From Chitinophaga rupis (GTDB lineage Bacteria; Bacteroidota; Bacteroidia; Chitinophagales; Chitinophagaceae): DNA of 64,000 nt. Shown here in pieces: positions 27,411 to 35,212 of this stretch (within the stretch, counting starts at the first letter, position 1; each line of letters opens with the position of its first letter). The position numbers were made by a program, and so were the translations under genes. The stretch spans positions 62,001-126,000 of the forward strand of contig NZ_FOBB01000003.1 in the NCBI RefSeq assembly GCF_900109685.1. The letters run 5' to 3'. Below the pieces are notes generated by a model. It did no database searches. It was not told the DNA's origin and saw nothing but the letters and a program-made list of their open reading frames with translations.

Positions 27411-27651
27411 TTACGAATCATGCTGAACGCGGAACGCGGAACGCTTAATGCTGACCGCCTGCAAAGCGCAACAACAGGTACTGCTACTTAATTACATTAC
27501 CCTTGACCCTTTAAGTGCTTAATTATAGTAATGCCATTGAACGTAATTATTCATAGTCATAATTACATTCAATGGCATTCCCCGCTGGGCGGGGCAGGCT
27601 ATGCCCCGCTTTGGCGTGGCTGTAATTAAATAATCCGTAATTAATCCGGCG
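27411..27651. repeat. Spacer with AACGCTT repeats, 20-bp hairpin and REP-like element
   Basis: AACGCGGAACGCTT units (27429-27455) are followed by a hairpin in which ATGCCATTGAACGTAATTAT (27531-27550) pairs, with one G-T type mismatch, with 27559-27578, loop TCATAGTC. A GC-rich element (27568-27616) is the inverse of that at 18383-18456. A CCGTAATTAA arm precedes the rhodanese stop. Confidence 0.85.
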
Positions 27652-27960
27652 TTATGCGCCGAATTTCTCCTGCCAGCTTAGCATGCCGCCGGTGAGGTTC
27701 TTTACGTTCTCAAAGCCCATGGTTTCCAGCACCATGGCGGCCTGACCGCTGCGGTTACCGCTACGGCAGTATACAATTACTTCTTTATCTTTCAGACCTT
27801 CTATTTCGTCTATCTGCATAGCGCGGATATCGCCCAGAGGTACTAAAGTACCGCCTATGTTAAATTCAGCGTTTTCATGCGGCTCCCGTACATCTACTAA
27901 ATTCAGCTGTTCGCCGCTGTCTAAACGTTTTTTTACTTCTTCTGGTGTTATATTTTCCAT
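27652..27960 (-). CDS. Single-domain rhodanese-like protein
   Basis: A 102-residue cytosolic rhodanese domain. The active-site cysteine is in VIVYCRSGNRSGQAA (loop CRSGNRS), the usual sulfurtransferase form. NLVDVREPHE is the CH2A motif. It starts with MENITPEEVKKRLDSGE, so the whole protein is one domain. Likely handles persulfide sulfur, but with no partner gene its acceptor is unknown. The next gene on the minus strand upstream is the PASTA protein, 263 bases away across a repeat spacer. Confidence 0.93.
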   Translation of the reverse strand: MENITPEEVKKRLDSGEQLNLVDVREPHENAEFNIGGTLVPLGDIRAMQIDEIEGLKDKEVIVYCRSGNRSGQAAMVLETMGFENVKNLTGGMLSWQEKFGA

Positions 27961-27978
27961 GGTTGTAATGTTTTTTTA

Positions 27979-28224
27979 AGCTGAAAGCGGAAAGCAGAAA
28001 GCAAAAAGCTTTGGCAGTGTTTGAAGACCTTTGGCTTTATACTTTTATGCTTGCGCCTTATATTTTATGATTTGTTTTTTAAGGTGAAAGCGGAAAGCGG
28101 AAAGCAGAAAGCAAAAAGCGCTTACAGTGATTGAAGACCCTTTTACTTTACGCTTTGTGCTTTATGCTTTATGCTTTACGCTTTTATGCTTTTTGCTTTG
28201 TGCTTTATGCTTTGTGCTTTACGC
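27979..28224. repeat. Spacer bounded by AAAGCGGAAAGC / GCTTTATGCTTT arms
   Basis: Two left arms (27979-28010 and 28084-28120) of GAAAGCGGAAAGCAGAAAGC-type units face a right arm (28140-28224) of GCTTTATGCTTTGTGCTTT units, the inverse of the same theme. The right arm ends at the stop codon of the PASTA gene. No gene is seen. Confidence 0.85.
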
Positions 28225-29030
28225 TACTTCGAACTATCTGCCGTAGCAGTATCTTTTACCGGCCGGGTGGCGGCCAGCCATATATCAATGGTTTCGCCGG
28301 CCCGTACCCTATTCAGGTCGCCGATGCTATTATGGCGGGGCGGTACCTGCTTGGTTACGAAAGCATTGGCGGTATCTGTTACAGAGGCATCTATCAGCAC
28401 GGTACCCAGGTTCAGGTTACTGGCGCTCAGGATCTCCCGCGCTTCCAGGTAAGTAAGACCGGATAGATCCGGTACCGGATTCTCTATGCTACCGGTGCCA
28501 CTGCTCAGCACCAGGGTAATGTTACTGCCTTCGGGGATCATTTTACCTGCCTTTATGAGCTTACCGTTCAGTAATTGCTGTAATACGGTATTGGTGGCAA
28601 AATCCGGTTTATAAATAGTGTCTCCTACGTTCAGGCGGCGGCTGTGCAGCGTCATTTCAGCACTGCGGAAGGTAAGTCCTTCCAGGTCGGGCATGGCCAC
28701 CATAGGGGGTACCACCTTATTTACGGTCAGGTAAATGGTACGGCCTACCTTTACTTCAGCGCCGGTTTCAGGCTGCTGCTCCCATACGCTTAGCGGGGGA
28801 ATGCTGTCTAAATAAATAGAGTCCCGCACATCTGCTTCAAAGCCGGCTTTTTCCAGCAGCATGATAGCTTCCTTCACATTCTTACGGCGTACATCCGGTA
28901 CTTTTAAGGTTTCATTATGCCGGGTTATAATGCCCAGCATTGAAAAGAACAGGATACCCAGTACCACCAGCAATCCTATTGCTATTAATAAGTTAAATCT
29001 AAAAGAGCGTCTGGTAATTTTTTCAAACAC
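28224..29030 (-). CDS. Membrane-anchored PASTA-domain protein
   Basis: One N-terminal transmembrane helix (RFNLLIAIGLLVVLGILFFSMLG) followed by three PASTA domains (starting near LKVPDVRRKNVKEA, VAMPDLEGLTFRSA and NPVPDLSGLTYLEA). PASTA domains bind peptidoglycan-like ligands, so it probably faces the cell wall. No kinase or penicillin-binding domain is attached, in contrast to classic PASTA proteins. I chose GTG 29030 (268 aa, beginning FEKITRRSFRFN) because the longer reading to ATG 29084 would translate a GCTTTATGCTTT repeat arm (giving MCFMLSALSFQ). It neighbours ddl on the same strand, which supports a cell-wall link. Confidence 0.82.
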   Translation of the reverse strand: MFEKITRRSFRFNLLIAIGLLVVLGILFFSMLGIITRHNETLKVPDVRRKNVKEAIMLLEKAGFEADVRDSIYLDSIPPLSVWEQQPETGAEVKVGRTIYLTVNKVVPPMVAMPDLEGLTFRSAEMTLHSRRLNVGDTIYKPDFATNTVLQQLLNGKLIKAGKMIPEGSNITLVLSSGTGSIENPVPDLSGLTYLEAREILSASNLNLGTVLIDASVTDTANAFVTKQVPPRHNSIGDLNRVRAGETIDIWLAATRPVKDTATADSSK

Positions 29031-29050
29031 GATTTTTTGTTTTATGTTTT

Positions 29051-29140
29051 GCTGAAAGCTCAAAGCTGAAAGCATAAAGCACAAAGCACCTACAATAGCT
29101 GAAGCCTTTATGCTTTATGCTTTGCGCTTTATGCTTTTCT
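29051..29140. repeat. Short spacer of paired AAAGC arms between ddl and PASTA gene
   Basis: AAAGCTCAAAGCTGAAAGC-type units (29051-29090) and GCTTTATGCTTTGCGCTTT units (29106-29140) are separated by only about 15 bases, a compact hairpin. The ddl stop codon (29129-29131) lies inside the right arm. Confidence 0.85.
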
Positions 29141-30121
29141 CAGGCTTTCTTCAATTAACATGCCGTAAAATTCCTGCAAGGTGCGGCCGGAAGCCCTTAC
29201 CTGCTGCGGAACCAGGCTGTTTTCAGACTGGCCGGGCATGGTGTTCACTTCCAGGAAGAACAGCTTACCGGTGGCCTCTTCCCAAATGAAATCTATACGC
29301 ACAATACCGCGGCAATTCAGCTTGTCATACAGGACGCCGGCGGTTTGCTGCACGCGCTGCGTGATCTCATCCGGTACCTGCGCGGGCGTAATTTCCTGGG
29401 ATACGCCGGGTGTATACTTGGCTTCGTAATCAAAGAATTCCTTGCTGCTGATCACCTCTGTAATGGGCAGCACGGTGAGCTGGCCATTTACCTTAAATAA
29501 GCCGCAGGTAAGCTCACGGCCTTTAATGAACTCTTCTATCAGCACCTGGCTATCTTCCTTAAAAGCCTTTTCTATGGCGGCGGGCAGCTCCTCTGCCTTT
29601 GTTACTTTAGACATGCCAATGCTGCTGCCTCCTTCTGCCGGTTTTACAAATACGGGCAGGCGCAGCTGCTGTAACAGCGCGGCGGCATCATAAGGCTGAT
29701 CCTTAAAAATATGTGCGGACTTAGATACGTTCACCACAGCCAGCGCGGCAACGATCTTATTGCAATAGCTTTTGTTAAATGTAAGGGCGGAGGTTACCAT
29801 GCCGCAGCTGGTGTAAGGTATGCCCAGCATTTCAAAATAGCCCTGCAGGCGGCCATCTTCCCCGGGAGTACCGTGTATGCCTATAAAAACAGCGTCAAAA
29901 GTAACCTTGCTGCCGTTGAGGGTAAGGCTGAAATCATTTTTATCGATCTCCGCCGTTTTACCATCGGCGCCGGTATAGGTCCAGCTATTGCGGCTGATGG
30001 CGATCTTGTATACATTATACTTACTGCTGTCCAGCTGTTTTTCTATTACGGCTGCGCTTTGTACAGATATTACGGCTTCACCGGAATATCCGCCGGCTAC
30101 CAATGCAATATTTTTTTTCAT
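29129..30121 (-). CDS. ddl: D-alanine--D-alanine ligase
   Basis: An ATP-grasp enzyme that joins two D-alanines for peptidoglycan precursor synthesis, cytosolic. Family blocks: IALVAGGYSGEAVISVQSA at the N-terminus, HGTPGEDGRLQGYFEMLGIPYT, VKPAEGGSSIGMSKV (ATP lysine and glycine loop), and FLEVNTMPGQSENSLVP (Mg ligands and D-Ala binding). 330 residues is normal. The last residues and stop (LRKA-stop) run into a repeat arm. It is 98 bases upstream of the PASTA gene on the same strand. Confidence 0.96.
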   Translation of the reverse strand: MKKNIALVAGGYSGEAVISVQSAAVIEKQLDSSKYNVYKIAISRNSWTYTGADGKTAEIDKNDFSLTLNGSKVTFDAVFIGIHGTPGEDGRLQGYFEMLGIPYTSCGMVTSALTFNKSYCNKIVAALAVVNVSKSAHIFKDQPYDAAALLQQLRLPVFVKPAEGGSSIGMSKVTKAEELPAAIEKAFKEDSQVLIEEFIKGRELTCGLFKVNGQLTVLPITEVISSKEFFDYEAKYTPGVSQEITPAQVPDEITQRVQQTAGVLYDKLNCRGIVRIDFIWEEATGKLFFLEVNTMPGQSENSLVPQQVRASGRTLQEFYGMLIEESLRKA

Positions 30122-30248
30122 CTGTTAATGATTCGTCTTTTTATTGGTCTGCTGGAGCTTTGTATTATCCCCCGTGGCGCTCCAATGAAAGCGGCCCGGT
30201 TACATAAATACCTTTCCTATAAGCGGGTAAAGATAAAAGAAAAAACCC

Positions 30249-30701
30249 TTATTTCCCCAAACCTTCGTTACCGCTGTCCAGCACGTATTTCCAGCCGCCG
30301 GAGGCACTCTTTTTCCAGATAGTAACGTAGGTTCCCCGGGAGCTGGTATCTGCGGTGGTAAAGGTATAGGTACCATAGGTATATCCCAAGTCCCCTGAGG
30401 CTGCCACCTCAACAAAGGTGGGTTCCCAGGTAAGGGTAATACCGCTATCGTTCATACGCTCTATGTACTTCACGGCTTCCGGCCCTACAATAGGGTAATG
30501 GTGCTGGCGTAATAATACGGCGGTACTATCTGCATAAGCCAGGAAAGCCAGGCGCATGCCTTTTTCTTTGGAAACACGGGAAAAAGCAATGTCGGCATGC
30601 CGTAAGGACTCCTCTGCGCCTGCTTTGTCGCCGGCGGCCGGTGTTTGGCAGGCGGCCAGCCCTAACAGGAATATACTGAATGCTAACAGGGTACGCTGCA
30701 T
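30249..30701 (-). CDS. NTF2/SnoaL-like (DUF4440-type) lipoprotein
   Basis: Chosen start is the second Met (30701, MQRTLLAFSIFLLGLAACQ), which gives a tidy lipoprotein signal with lipobox LGLAAC (Cys18); the upstream ATG 30719 adds six residues. The mature region has HADIAFSRVSKEKGMRLAFLAYADSTAVLLRQ and GDLGYTYGTYTF...IWKKSASGGWKYVLDSGN, the typical pattern of DUF4440/SnoaL-like cone-shaped folds that usually bind small molecules. Function unknown. A hairpin with a T-run follows toward the ferredoxin gene, on the side of its own promoter rather than its end. Confidence 0.8.
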   Translation of the reverse strand: MQRTLLAFSIFLLGLAACQTPAAGDKAGAEESLRHADIAFSRVSKEKGMRLAFLAYADSTAVLLRQHHYPIVGPEAVKYIERMNDSGITLTWEPTFVEVAASGDLGYTYGTYTFTTADTSSRGTYVTIWKKSASGGWKYVLDSGNEGLGK

Positions 30702-30733
30702 ATAAACGGTGATTTTCACATGTAAATAAAAGA

Positions 30734-30768
30734 AAAAAGGAGAAAAGGCATACGCCTCTCTCCTTTTT
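30734..30768. terminator. Probable terminator after ferredoxin gene
   Basis: AAAAAGGAG...AGGC pairs with GCCT...CTCCTTTTT. It lies past the stop (30798) of the minus-strand ferredoxin, where its A/T runs suit termination in that direction. Confidence 0.65.
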
Positions 30769-30797
30769 ATTAATTATAAGCTTCCTGTAATAATATA

Positions 30798-31145
30798 TTA
30801 AATATGCAGTTTCTCTTTCTTGGCTAACAGCTCATCTACTGTTTCCTGGTACATTTCGTCCGGTACGCAACAATCTACCGGGCAAACGGCAGCACATTGC
30901 GGCTCTTCATGAAAGCCCTGACACTCTGTACATTTATTGGGTACAATATAATAAGTATCCACGCTTATCGGAGCATTGGCCTGATCTGCATCTATTGTTG
31001 TACCTTCCTTCAGGGTATAGGAGCCCTTTACCGTAGTACCATCTGCAATACGCCATTCAACGCCACCTTCATAAATTGCATTGTTGGGGCATTCTGGTTC
31101 GCAGGCGCCACAATTAATACATTCATCTGTTATCTTAATTGCCAT
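30798..31145 (-). CDS. 4Fe-4S dicluster ferredoxin
   Basis: A 115-residue 2x[4Fe-4S]-type ferredoxin. The first cluster motif is [12 protein letters not shown] (residues about 9-20). The second, more spaced, is [18 protein letters not shown], with CVP nearby. An insert of about 40 residues between the two motifs is typical of Bacteroidota ferredoxins. Electron carrier in the cytosol. It is divergent from the LuxC-like reductase gene with a shared 93-base control region; the two may work together, but the sequence does not prove it. Confidence 0.95.
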   Translation of the reverse strand: MAIKITDECINCGACEPECPNNAIYEGGVEWRIADGTTVKGSYTLKEGTTIDADQANAPISVDTYYIVPNKCTECQGFHEEPQCAAVCPVDCCVPDEMYQETVDELLAKKEKLHI

Positions 31146-31156
31146 AGTATAAACTT

Positions 31157-31185
31157 TTTGTTTAAGTGGTAAGCCATTAATTTTG
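31157..31185 (+). promoter_or_regulatory. Promoter of the LuxC-like gene
   Basis: TTTG (31157-31160), 17 bases, then TAATTTTG (31178-31185), a full TAnnTTTG match. Transcription would start near 31192, which rules out the upstream GTG 31185 and supports ATG 31239 as the start. Confidence 0.7.
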
Positions 31186-31238
31186 TGAACAAAAATAGAA
31201 CTTCCCGGATTAAAAGTTTAAATATTTCTTACCGTTTC

Positions 31239-32237
31239 ATGAACAACACGCAAAAAACAGCCGCTTTATTACGTTTACGCGAATACCTGACCAGTAATGA
31301 TGAAGCCCTGCAACAGGTTAAAATACAGGCTTCCCAGGTCAATGGCTGGTTTACGCCTGCTTTCATAGATACTGCCATTCAAAATATCTGCCAATATTAC
31401 CTGGATGAGACTTTGCTGAATAACTGGCTGGCAGCTTACCCCCAGCCTGCAGGGCAGCTTCCCAAAACCGTGGGCATTACGACTGCCGGTAACATTCCAC
31501 TGGTGGGCTTTCACGACTGGCTCTGCGGTTTTGTGAGCGGGCACCATGTAAAGCTGAAATTATCGTCTAAGGATACCTTGCTGTTGCAGCACCTGCTGCA
31601 AGTGATGAGTAGCTGGTACCCCGAAACTGCCCAACAGACCACAATCAGTGAAATGCTGAAGGATTGTGATGCCTATATTGCTACGGGCAGCAACAACTCT
31701 GCCCGGTACTTTGAATATTATTTTTCCCGCTTTCCGCATATTATACGCCGTAACCGTACCTCCGCGGCCCTGCTTACAGGGAACGAAACGGACGCGGAGC
31801 TGGAAGCCCTGGCGGATGATATGATGCTGTATTTTGGGCTGGGCTGCCGCAATGTAACCAAGATATTTGTTCCGGAGGGCTACGACTTTACGCCCCTGTT
31901 GCAGGCGCATGAAAGAAAGTATGCGTACCTGATGGAACATCATAAGTACCGGAATAATTACGATTATAACCTGGCGCTGTTTCTGTTGAACAGCAGCCCT
32001 TACCTGACCAATGGCAGCCTGCTGGTGCAGGAGCATGAATCTTTGTTCTCCGCCATCAGCGTGCTGCATTACGGCTATTACGAGGATGCTGCTACGCTGG
32101 CAACCGGCCTGTTAGCCAACCCTGACCTGCAATGCCTGGTGGGCCAGGACTTTACGCCTTTTGGACTGGCGCAGCAACCTTCCCTAACGGATTATGCAGA
32201 TGGAATTGATACGCTTGCATTTTTGCGGGCCCTATAG
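31239..32237 (+). CDS. Acyl-CoA reductase, LuxC family
   Basis: A 332-residue LuxC-type reductase (acyl-CoA or acyl-protein to aldehyde, NADPH-dependent). Visible family features: KTVGITTAGNIPLVGFHDWLC, DAYIATGSNNSARYFEYYF, and a likely catalytic cysteine in FGLGCRNVTKIFVP. It is shorter than LuxC of luminous bacteria (about 480 aa), as are other Bacteroidota members. There are no luxAB/luxE genes here, so luminescence is not implied. Start: ATG 31239, since the promoter lies upstream of it and overlaps the GTG at 31185. The last codons form the left arm of a hairpin that straddles the stop (see 32212-32257). Confidence 0.88.
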   Translation: MNNTQKTAALLRLREYLTSNDEALQQVKIQASQVNGWFTPAFIDTAIQNICQYYLDETLLNNWLAAYPQPAGQLPKTVGITTAGNIPLVGFHDWLCGFVSGHHVKLKLSSKDTLLLQHLLQVMSSWYPETAQQTTISEMLKDCDAYIATGSNNSARYFEYYFSRFPHIIRRNRTSAALLTGNETDAELEALADDMMLYFGLGCRNVTKIFVPEGYDFTPLLQAHERKYAYLMEHHKYRNNYDYNLALFLLNSSPYLTNGSLLVQEHESLFSAISVLHYGYYEDAATLATGLLANPDLQCLVGQDFTPFGLAQQPSLTDYADGIDTLAFLRAL

Positions 32238-32257
32238 GCCGCGCAAAAATGCAAGCG
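32212..32257. repeat. Hairpin straddling the stop codon of the LuxC-like gene
   Basis: CGCTTGCATTTTTGCG (32212-32227), inside the coding region, is exactly complementary to 32242-32257. GGCC on each side extends the stem to about 20 bp with one bulged base. The loop CTATA contains most of the TAG stop codon (32235-32237). Confidence 0.9.
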
Positions 32258-32378
32258 GTCCATGGTCAATGGTCCATAGTCCATTGCCTACTGCAAAATA
32301 GATGATTAGCAAGTTATGCTACTTGCAGAATGGCCGAACGAAGTATGCTATGGACTATGGACCATGGACTATGGACAA
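32254..32378. repeat. Spacer bounded by CCATGGTCCATAGT arms
   Basis: GGTCCATGGTCAATGGTCCATAGTCCAT-type units (32254-32284) face their inverse ATGGACTATGGACCATGG (32349-32376). About 65 bases lie between. No gene is seen. The rest of the spacer (32411-32557) shows nothing else. Confidence 0.85.
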
Positions 32379-32412
32379 CTAAAACCGAACAGAATGGCGG
32401 TTTTAGTTGTTA
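32375..32412 (+). terminator. Terminator after the LuxC-like gene
   Basis: ACAACTAAAACCG (32375-32387) is exactly complementary to CGGTTTTAGTTGT (32398-32410), loop of 10 bases. The T-run is within the stem, so strength is uncertain. Confidence 0.65.
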
Positions 32413-32538
32413 TTATGACAGGAAAAAGCGACACTTTTAACCCAAGCTGGCAGTTTTTTAAACCCCTCAGGGCTATGCCTTTAACTATTCATTAATGATT
32501 CATATAAAAATGTGTTAAAGTGATATTTCCCAAAATGC

Positions 32539-32590
32539 TTTGATTAAACAGGAGCCTTAAATTTGTATCAAAGGCATGTAAATTGATACA
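32539..32590 (+). promoter_or_regulatory. htrA promoter with inverted repeat in the 5' leader
   Basis: TTTG (32539-32542) and TAAATTTG (32558-32565) form a promoter with a short 15-base gap. TGTATCAA (32564-32571) and TTGATACA (32583-32590) form an 8-bp inverted repeat covering the expected transcription start; it could be an operator or a leader hairpin. Confidence 0.55.
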
Positions 32591-32636
32591 TACCCTAAGG
32601 AAACAATGTCTACTTTAACAATAAATACTCACTTAT

Positions 32637-34181
32637 ATGAAATTTCGACAAATTGCTGCGACTGTGCTTATTAGTACGGCCACTGCCTTTGCCAGCATAT
32701 TTGTTTACAGCAAATACATGCAACCCCGGCAGGCAGGTCCCTATCAAAATGGCTCCAACAACATTCCTGTGAACTACACCAGCTACATGCCTGGTACCGA
32801 TGCCAAGAACATAGCCCCGCCCACTGATTTTCAGTCGGCTGCAAAGATTGCGCTGCCGGGCGTAGTACACATCAAAACAAAGATCAATCCCAAACAGGTG
32901 ACCAATAACCTGCAAAAAAGAAGAAGCATTCTGCAGGACCTTTTTGGCGATGATTTCTTTGGCGATGAATTCCAGGGTGAAGGCGGCGGACGCCGTTATT
33001 ATGTGCCCGGGCAAATGGCTTCCGGCTCCGGTGTGCTGATCTCCGACGATGGTTATATTGTTACCAACAACCACGTGGTAGACCAGGCGGATGAAATTGA
33101 TGTAACACTGAACAACAACCGTAATTACAAGGCCAAGGTAGTGGGCGTTGATCCCAACACTGACCTGGCGGTAATTAAAATAGATACTAAAAACGCTCCT
33201 TACTTATTATACGGTAACTCTGACGATGTACAGATCGGTCAGTGGGTGCTGGCAGTTGGTTACCCCTTAAACCTGGAAACCACCGTAACTGCCGGTATTG
33301 TGAGCGCCAAAGCCCGTACTATTGGTATTAACAAACGTAACCGCCGTTCTGCCATTGAATCCTTTATTCAAACAGATGCTGCGGTGAACCAGGGTAACAG
33401 TGGCGGTGCGCTGATAAACACGGCTGGTGAGCTGATAGGCATTAACTCTGCCATTGCCTCCCCCACGGGCGCTTACGCCGGTTACTCCTACGCCATACCC
33501 GTGAACCTGGTAAAGAAAGTAGTGAATGACCTGATGAAGTACGGCAATGTACAACGCGCTTACCTGGGTATTAACTACATTGATCCCATGGGCCTTTCTG
33601 AAGATGAGCTGCGCGAGCGCGGTTTACGCCGGGATATTGACGGTGTGCTGGTACAGGATGTGCCTACCAGCGGCGCTGCGGCTACTGCCGGTATTCACAA
33701 AGGCGATATTATTACGAAGATAAATGGTATTGCTACGCCTTCCATCCCGGAAATGACCGAGCAGATCGCCCGCTACAAACCCGGTGATAAGATCAGCATC
33801 AGCTACCTGCGTAACGAGAAGGAATATACGGTGAATAACGTGCTGCTGAAAAATGAGGATGGCACCACTGAGATCATTAAAACCAGCGTGCTGGATAAAT
33901 TGGGCGCTGACCTTATTTCCCTGCAAAAAACCGATGCGGCCCGTTTAGGCATACGTGGCGGGGTGTTTGTAAATGATGTGGGCAACGGCCTGCTGAAAAA
34001 ACAAACCAATATGAAAGCAGGTTTTGTGATCCTGAAGGCCGGCGGCCAGCCTGTAGCTTCTGTAGATGACCTGAAGAAGGCGCTGCAGAAACAAGGTAAG
34101 CTGCAGCTGGAAGGTATGTACCCTGACTATACCGGCGTGTATTATTACAATGTAGACCTGGCTGGCGGGGAAGAATTCTAA
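32637..34181 (+). CDS. degP: HtrA/DegP-type periplasmic serine protease and chaperone
   Basis: A 514-residue trypsin-like protease with a signal anchor (residues about 7-25). The catalytic triad is visible: H146 (TNNHVV), D176 (DPNTDLAVIK), S255 (QGNSGGALIN). A first PDZ domain covers about residues 290-395 (RAYLGINYID, VQDVPTSGAAATAGIHKGDIIT) and a second, degenerate one covers about 410-510. Family role: degradation or refolding of damaged envelope proteins. The gene has its own promoter with a leader inverted repeat and a strong terminator downstream, so it is a single-gene unit. Confidence 0.96.
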   Translation: MKFRQIAATVLISTATAFASIFVYSKYMQPRQAGPYQNGSNNIPVNYTSYMPGTDAKNIAPPTDFQSAAKIALPGVVHIKTKINPKQVTNNLQKRRSILQDLFGDDFFGDEFQGEGGGRRYYVPGQMASGSGVLISDDGYIVTNNHVVDQADEIDVTLNNNRNYKAKVVGVDPNTDLAVIKIDTKNAPYLLYGNSDDVQIGQWVLAVGYPLNLETTVTAGIVSAKARTIGINKRNRRSAIESFIQTDAAVNQGNSGGALINTAGELIGINSAIASPTGAYAGYSYAIPVNLVKKVVNDLMKYGNVQRAYLGINYIDPMGLSEDELRERGLRRDIDGVLVQDVPTSGAAATAGIHKGDIITKINGIATPSIPEMTEQIARYKPGDKISISYLRNEKEYTVNNVLLKNEDGTTEIIKTSVLDKLGADLISLQKTDAARLGIRGGVFVNDVGNGLLKKQTNMKAGFVILKAGGQPVASVDDLKKALQKQGKLQLEGMYPDYTGVYYYNVDLAGGEEF

Positions 34182-34223
34182 TGGATCGTTTTTATTGTTC
34201 TATATAGGTTTTATAGGTTAAGG

Positions 34224-34252
34224 AAAAACCCGGCATTGCTGCCGGGTTTTTT
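34224..34252 (+). terminator. htrA rho-independent terminator
   Basis: AAAAACCCGGC and GCCGGGTTTTTT with a 6-base loop ATTGCT, 42 bases after the htrA stop. Confidence 0.92.
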
Positions 34253-34452
34253 AGTTGGCAGTGAAATAGTTGGCAGTCTGCAGTGGGCAGTTGGCAGTCG
34301 GGGGCAAGTACGTACACAGCATGTGTGCGTACAGGCAATAAGTTTAAGTTATTGAGGTTTTGTTTGTTAAATGTATTGCGAGGTGGAGGTATATGCAAAA
34401 AAAATGCAGCCCTGCCAAGGACTGCCAACTGCCAACTAACGACTGCCAACTT
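34253..34452. repeat. Spacer bounded by inverted AGTTGGCAGT arms
   Basis: The left arm (34253-34299) begins right after the htrA terminator. The right arm (34419-34452) reads ACTGCCAACT units and overlaps the stop codon of the LytTR regulator. Same unit type as the 5738-5974 spacer. Confidence 0.85.
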
Positions 34453-35212
34453 ATAGGTTAATCACCCCTTTCAGCTGGGCAAAGAATTCGTCCTTTTTAC
34501 GGGAGGAGATGGGAATATTCTTCTGATCGCTCATGACCACGGCGGTACCCAGGCCTTTGATGATCTTTACAATGTGGTGAATATTAATGAGAAAGGATTT
34601 ATGCACGCGGTAAAATCCTTTGTCGGACAGCATTTCCTCATACTCCTTCAGGGATTTGGAGATCAGGTGCGATACATTGTTGATCAGCTGGATCTTGGTG
34701 TAGCTGTCAAAGGCTTCGCAGTAAATAATGTCTTTCAGGTCAATTACGTTATACCCGTCGTTCACCGGTATTACGATCTTGGAGAAGGCATTATCATTAT
34801 TCTTCACATAATCTTTCAGGATGGATGCCAGCTCATTGAGCCTGCCTTTTTTGCTTTTTTTCACTTTTTCCAGCGCATCTTCCACCTCGCTTACCTTAAT
34901 AGGTTTCAGCAGGTAGTCCAGCGCAGCAAACTTTATGGCTTGCAGGGCATATTCCTGGAAGGCGGTGATAAAGATGACTTCAAAGTTCAGTATCGGAAAC
35001 ATTTCCAGCAACTGGAAACCATTGTGAGGGGGCATTTCAATATCCAGGAACAGCACGTCAATGGGGTTGTTCTTGATCATTTCAGCCGCTTCATGTATAT
35101 TCTGTGCTTCCCCGACCACTGTAACATCCTTACAGTAATTCTCTAAAATATTGCGTAAAATATGGATGTTGCGGACTTCATCGTCTACAATCGCAGCTTT
35201 TATATTACTCAT
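34451..35212 (-). CDS. LytTR-family response regulator
   Basis: A 253-residue response regulator. The receiver domain (about 1-120) has the acidic pocket VDDE (D10, D11), the phosphoacceptor D57 in LFLDIEMP, and K106 in the LLKPI motif. The LytTR DNA-binding domain (about 145-250) shows VIDLKDIIYCEAFDSYTKIQL and FYRVHKSFLINIHHI. It binds DNA direct repeats in other bacteria. The start overlaps the stop of the sensor kinase gene (ATGA), so the pair is co-translated and almost certainly forms one system. Target genes are not identifiable here. Confidence 0.96.
   Translation of the reverse strand: MSNIKAAIVDDEVRNIHILRNILENYCKDVTVVGEAQNIHEAAEMIKNNPIDVLFLDIEMPPHNGFQLLEMFPILNFEVIFITAFQEYALQAIKFAALDYLLKPIKVSEVEDALEKVKKSKKGRLNELASILKDYVKNNDNAFSKIVIPVNDGYNVIDLKDIIYCEAFDSYTKIQLINNVSHLISKSLKEYEEMLSDKGFYRVHKSFLINIHHIVKIIKGLGTAVVMSDQKNIPISSRKKDEFFAQLKGVINL

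Noticed and set aside
29031..29084. N-terminal extension of the PASTA protein
   Set aside because: It would translate a GCTTT-type repeat arm; GTG 29030 starts just before the basic and membrane segment.
31185..31238. Upstream GTG start of the LuxC-like gene
   Set aside because: The predicted promoter -7 box overlaps this GTG, so it would not be transcribed; ATG 31239 is used.
1607..34452. Interspersed repeats read as CRISPR
   Set aside because: Units are degenerate, contiguous and inverted between ends of a spacer; there are no unique regularly sized spacers and no cas genes.
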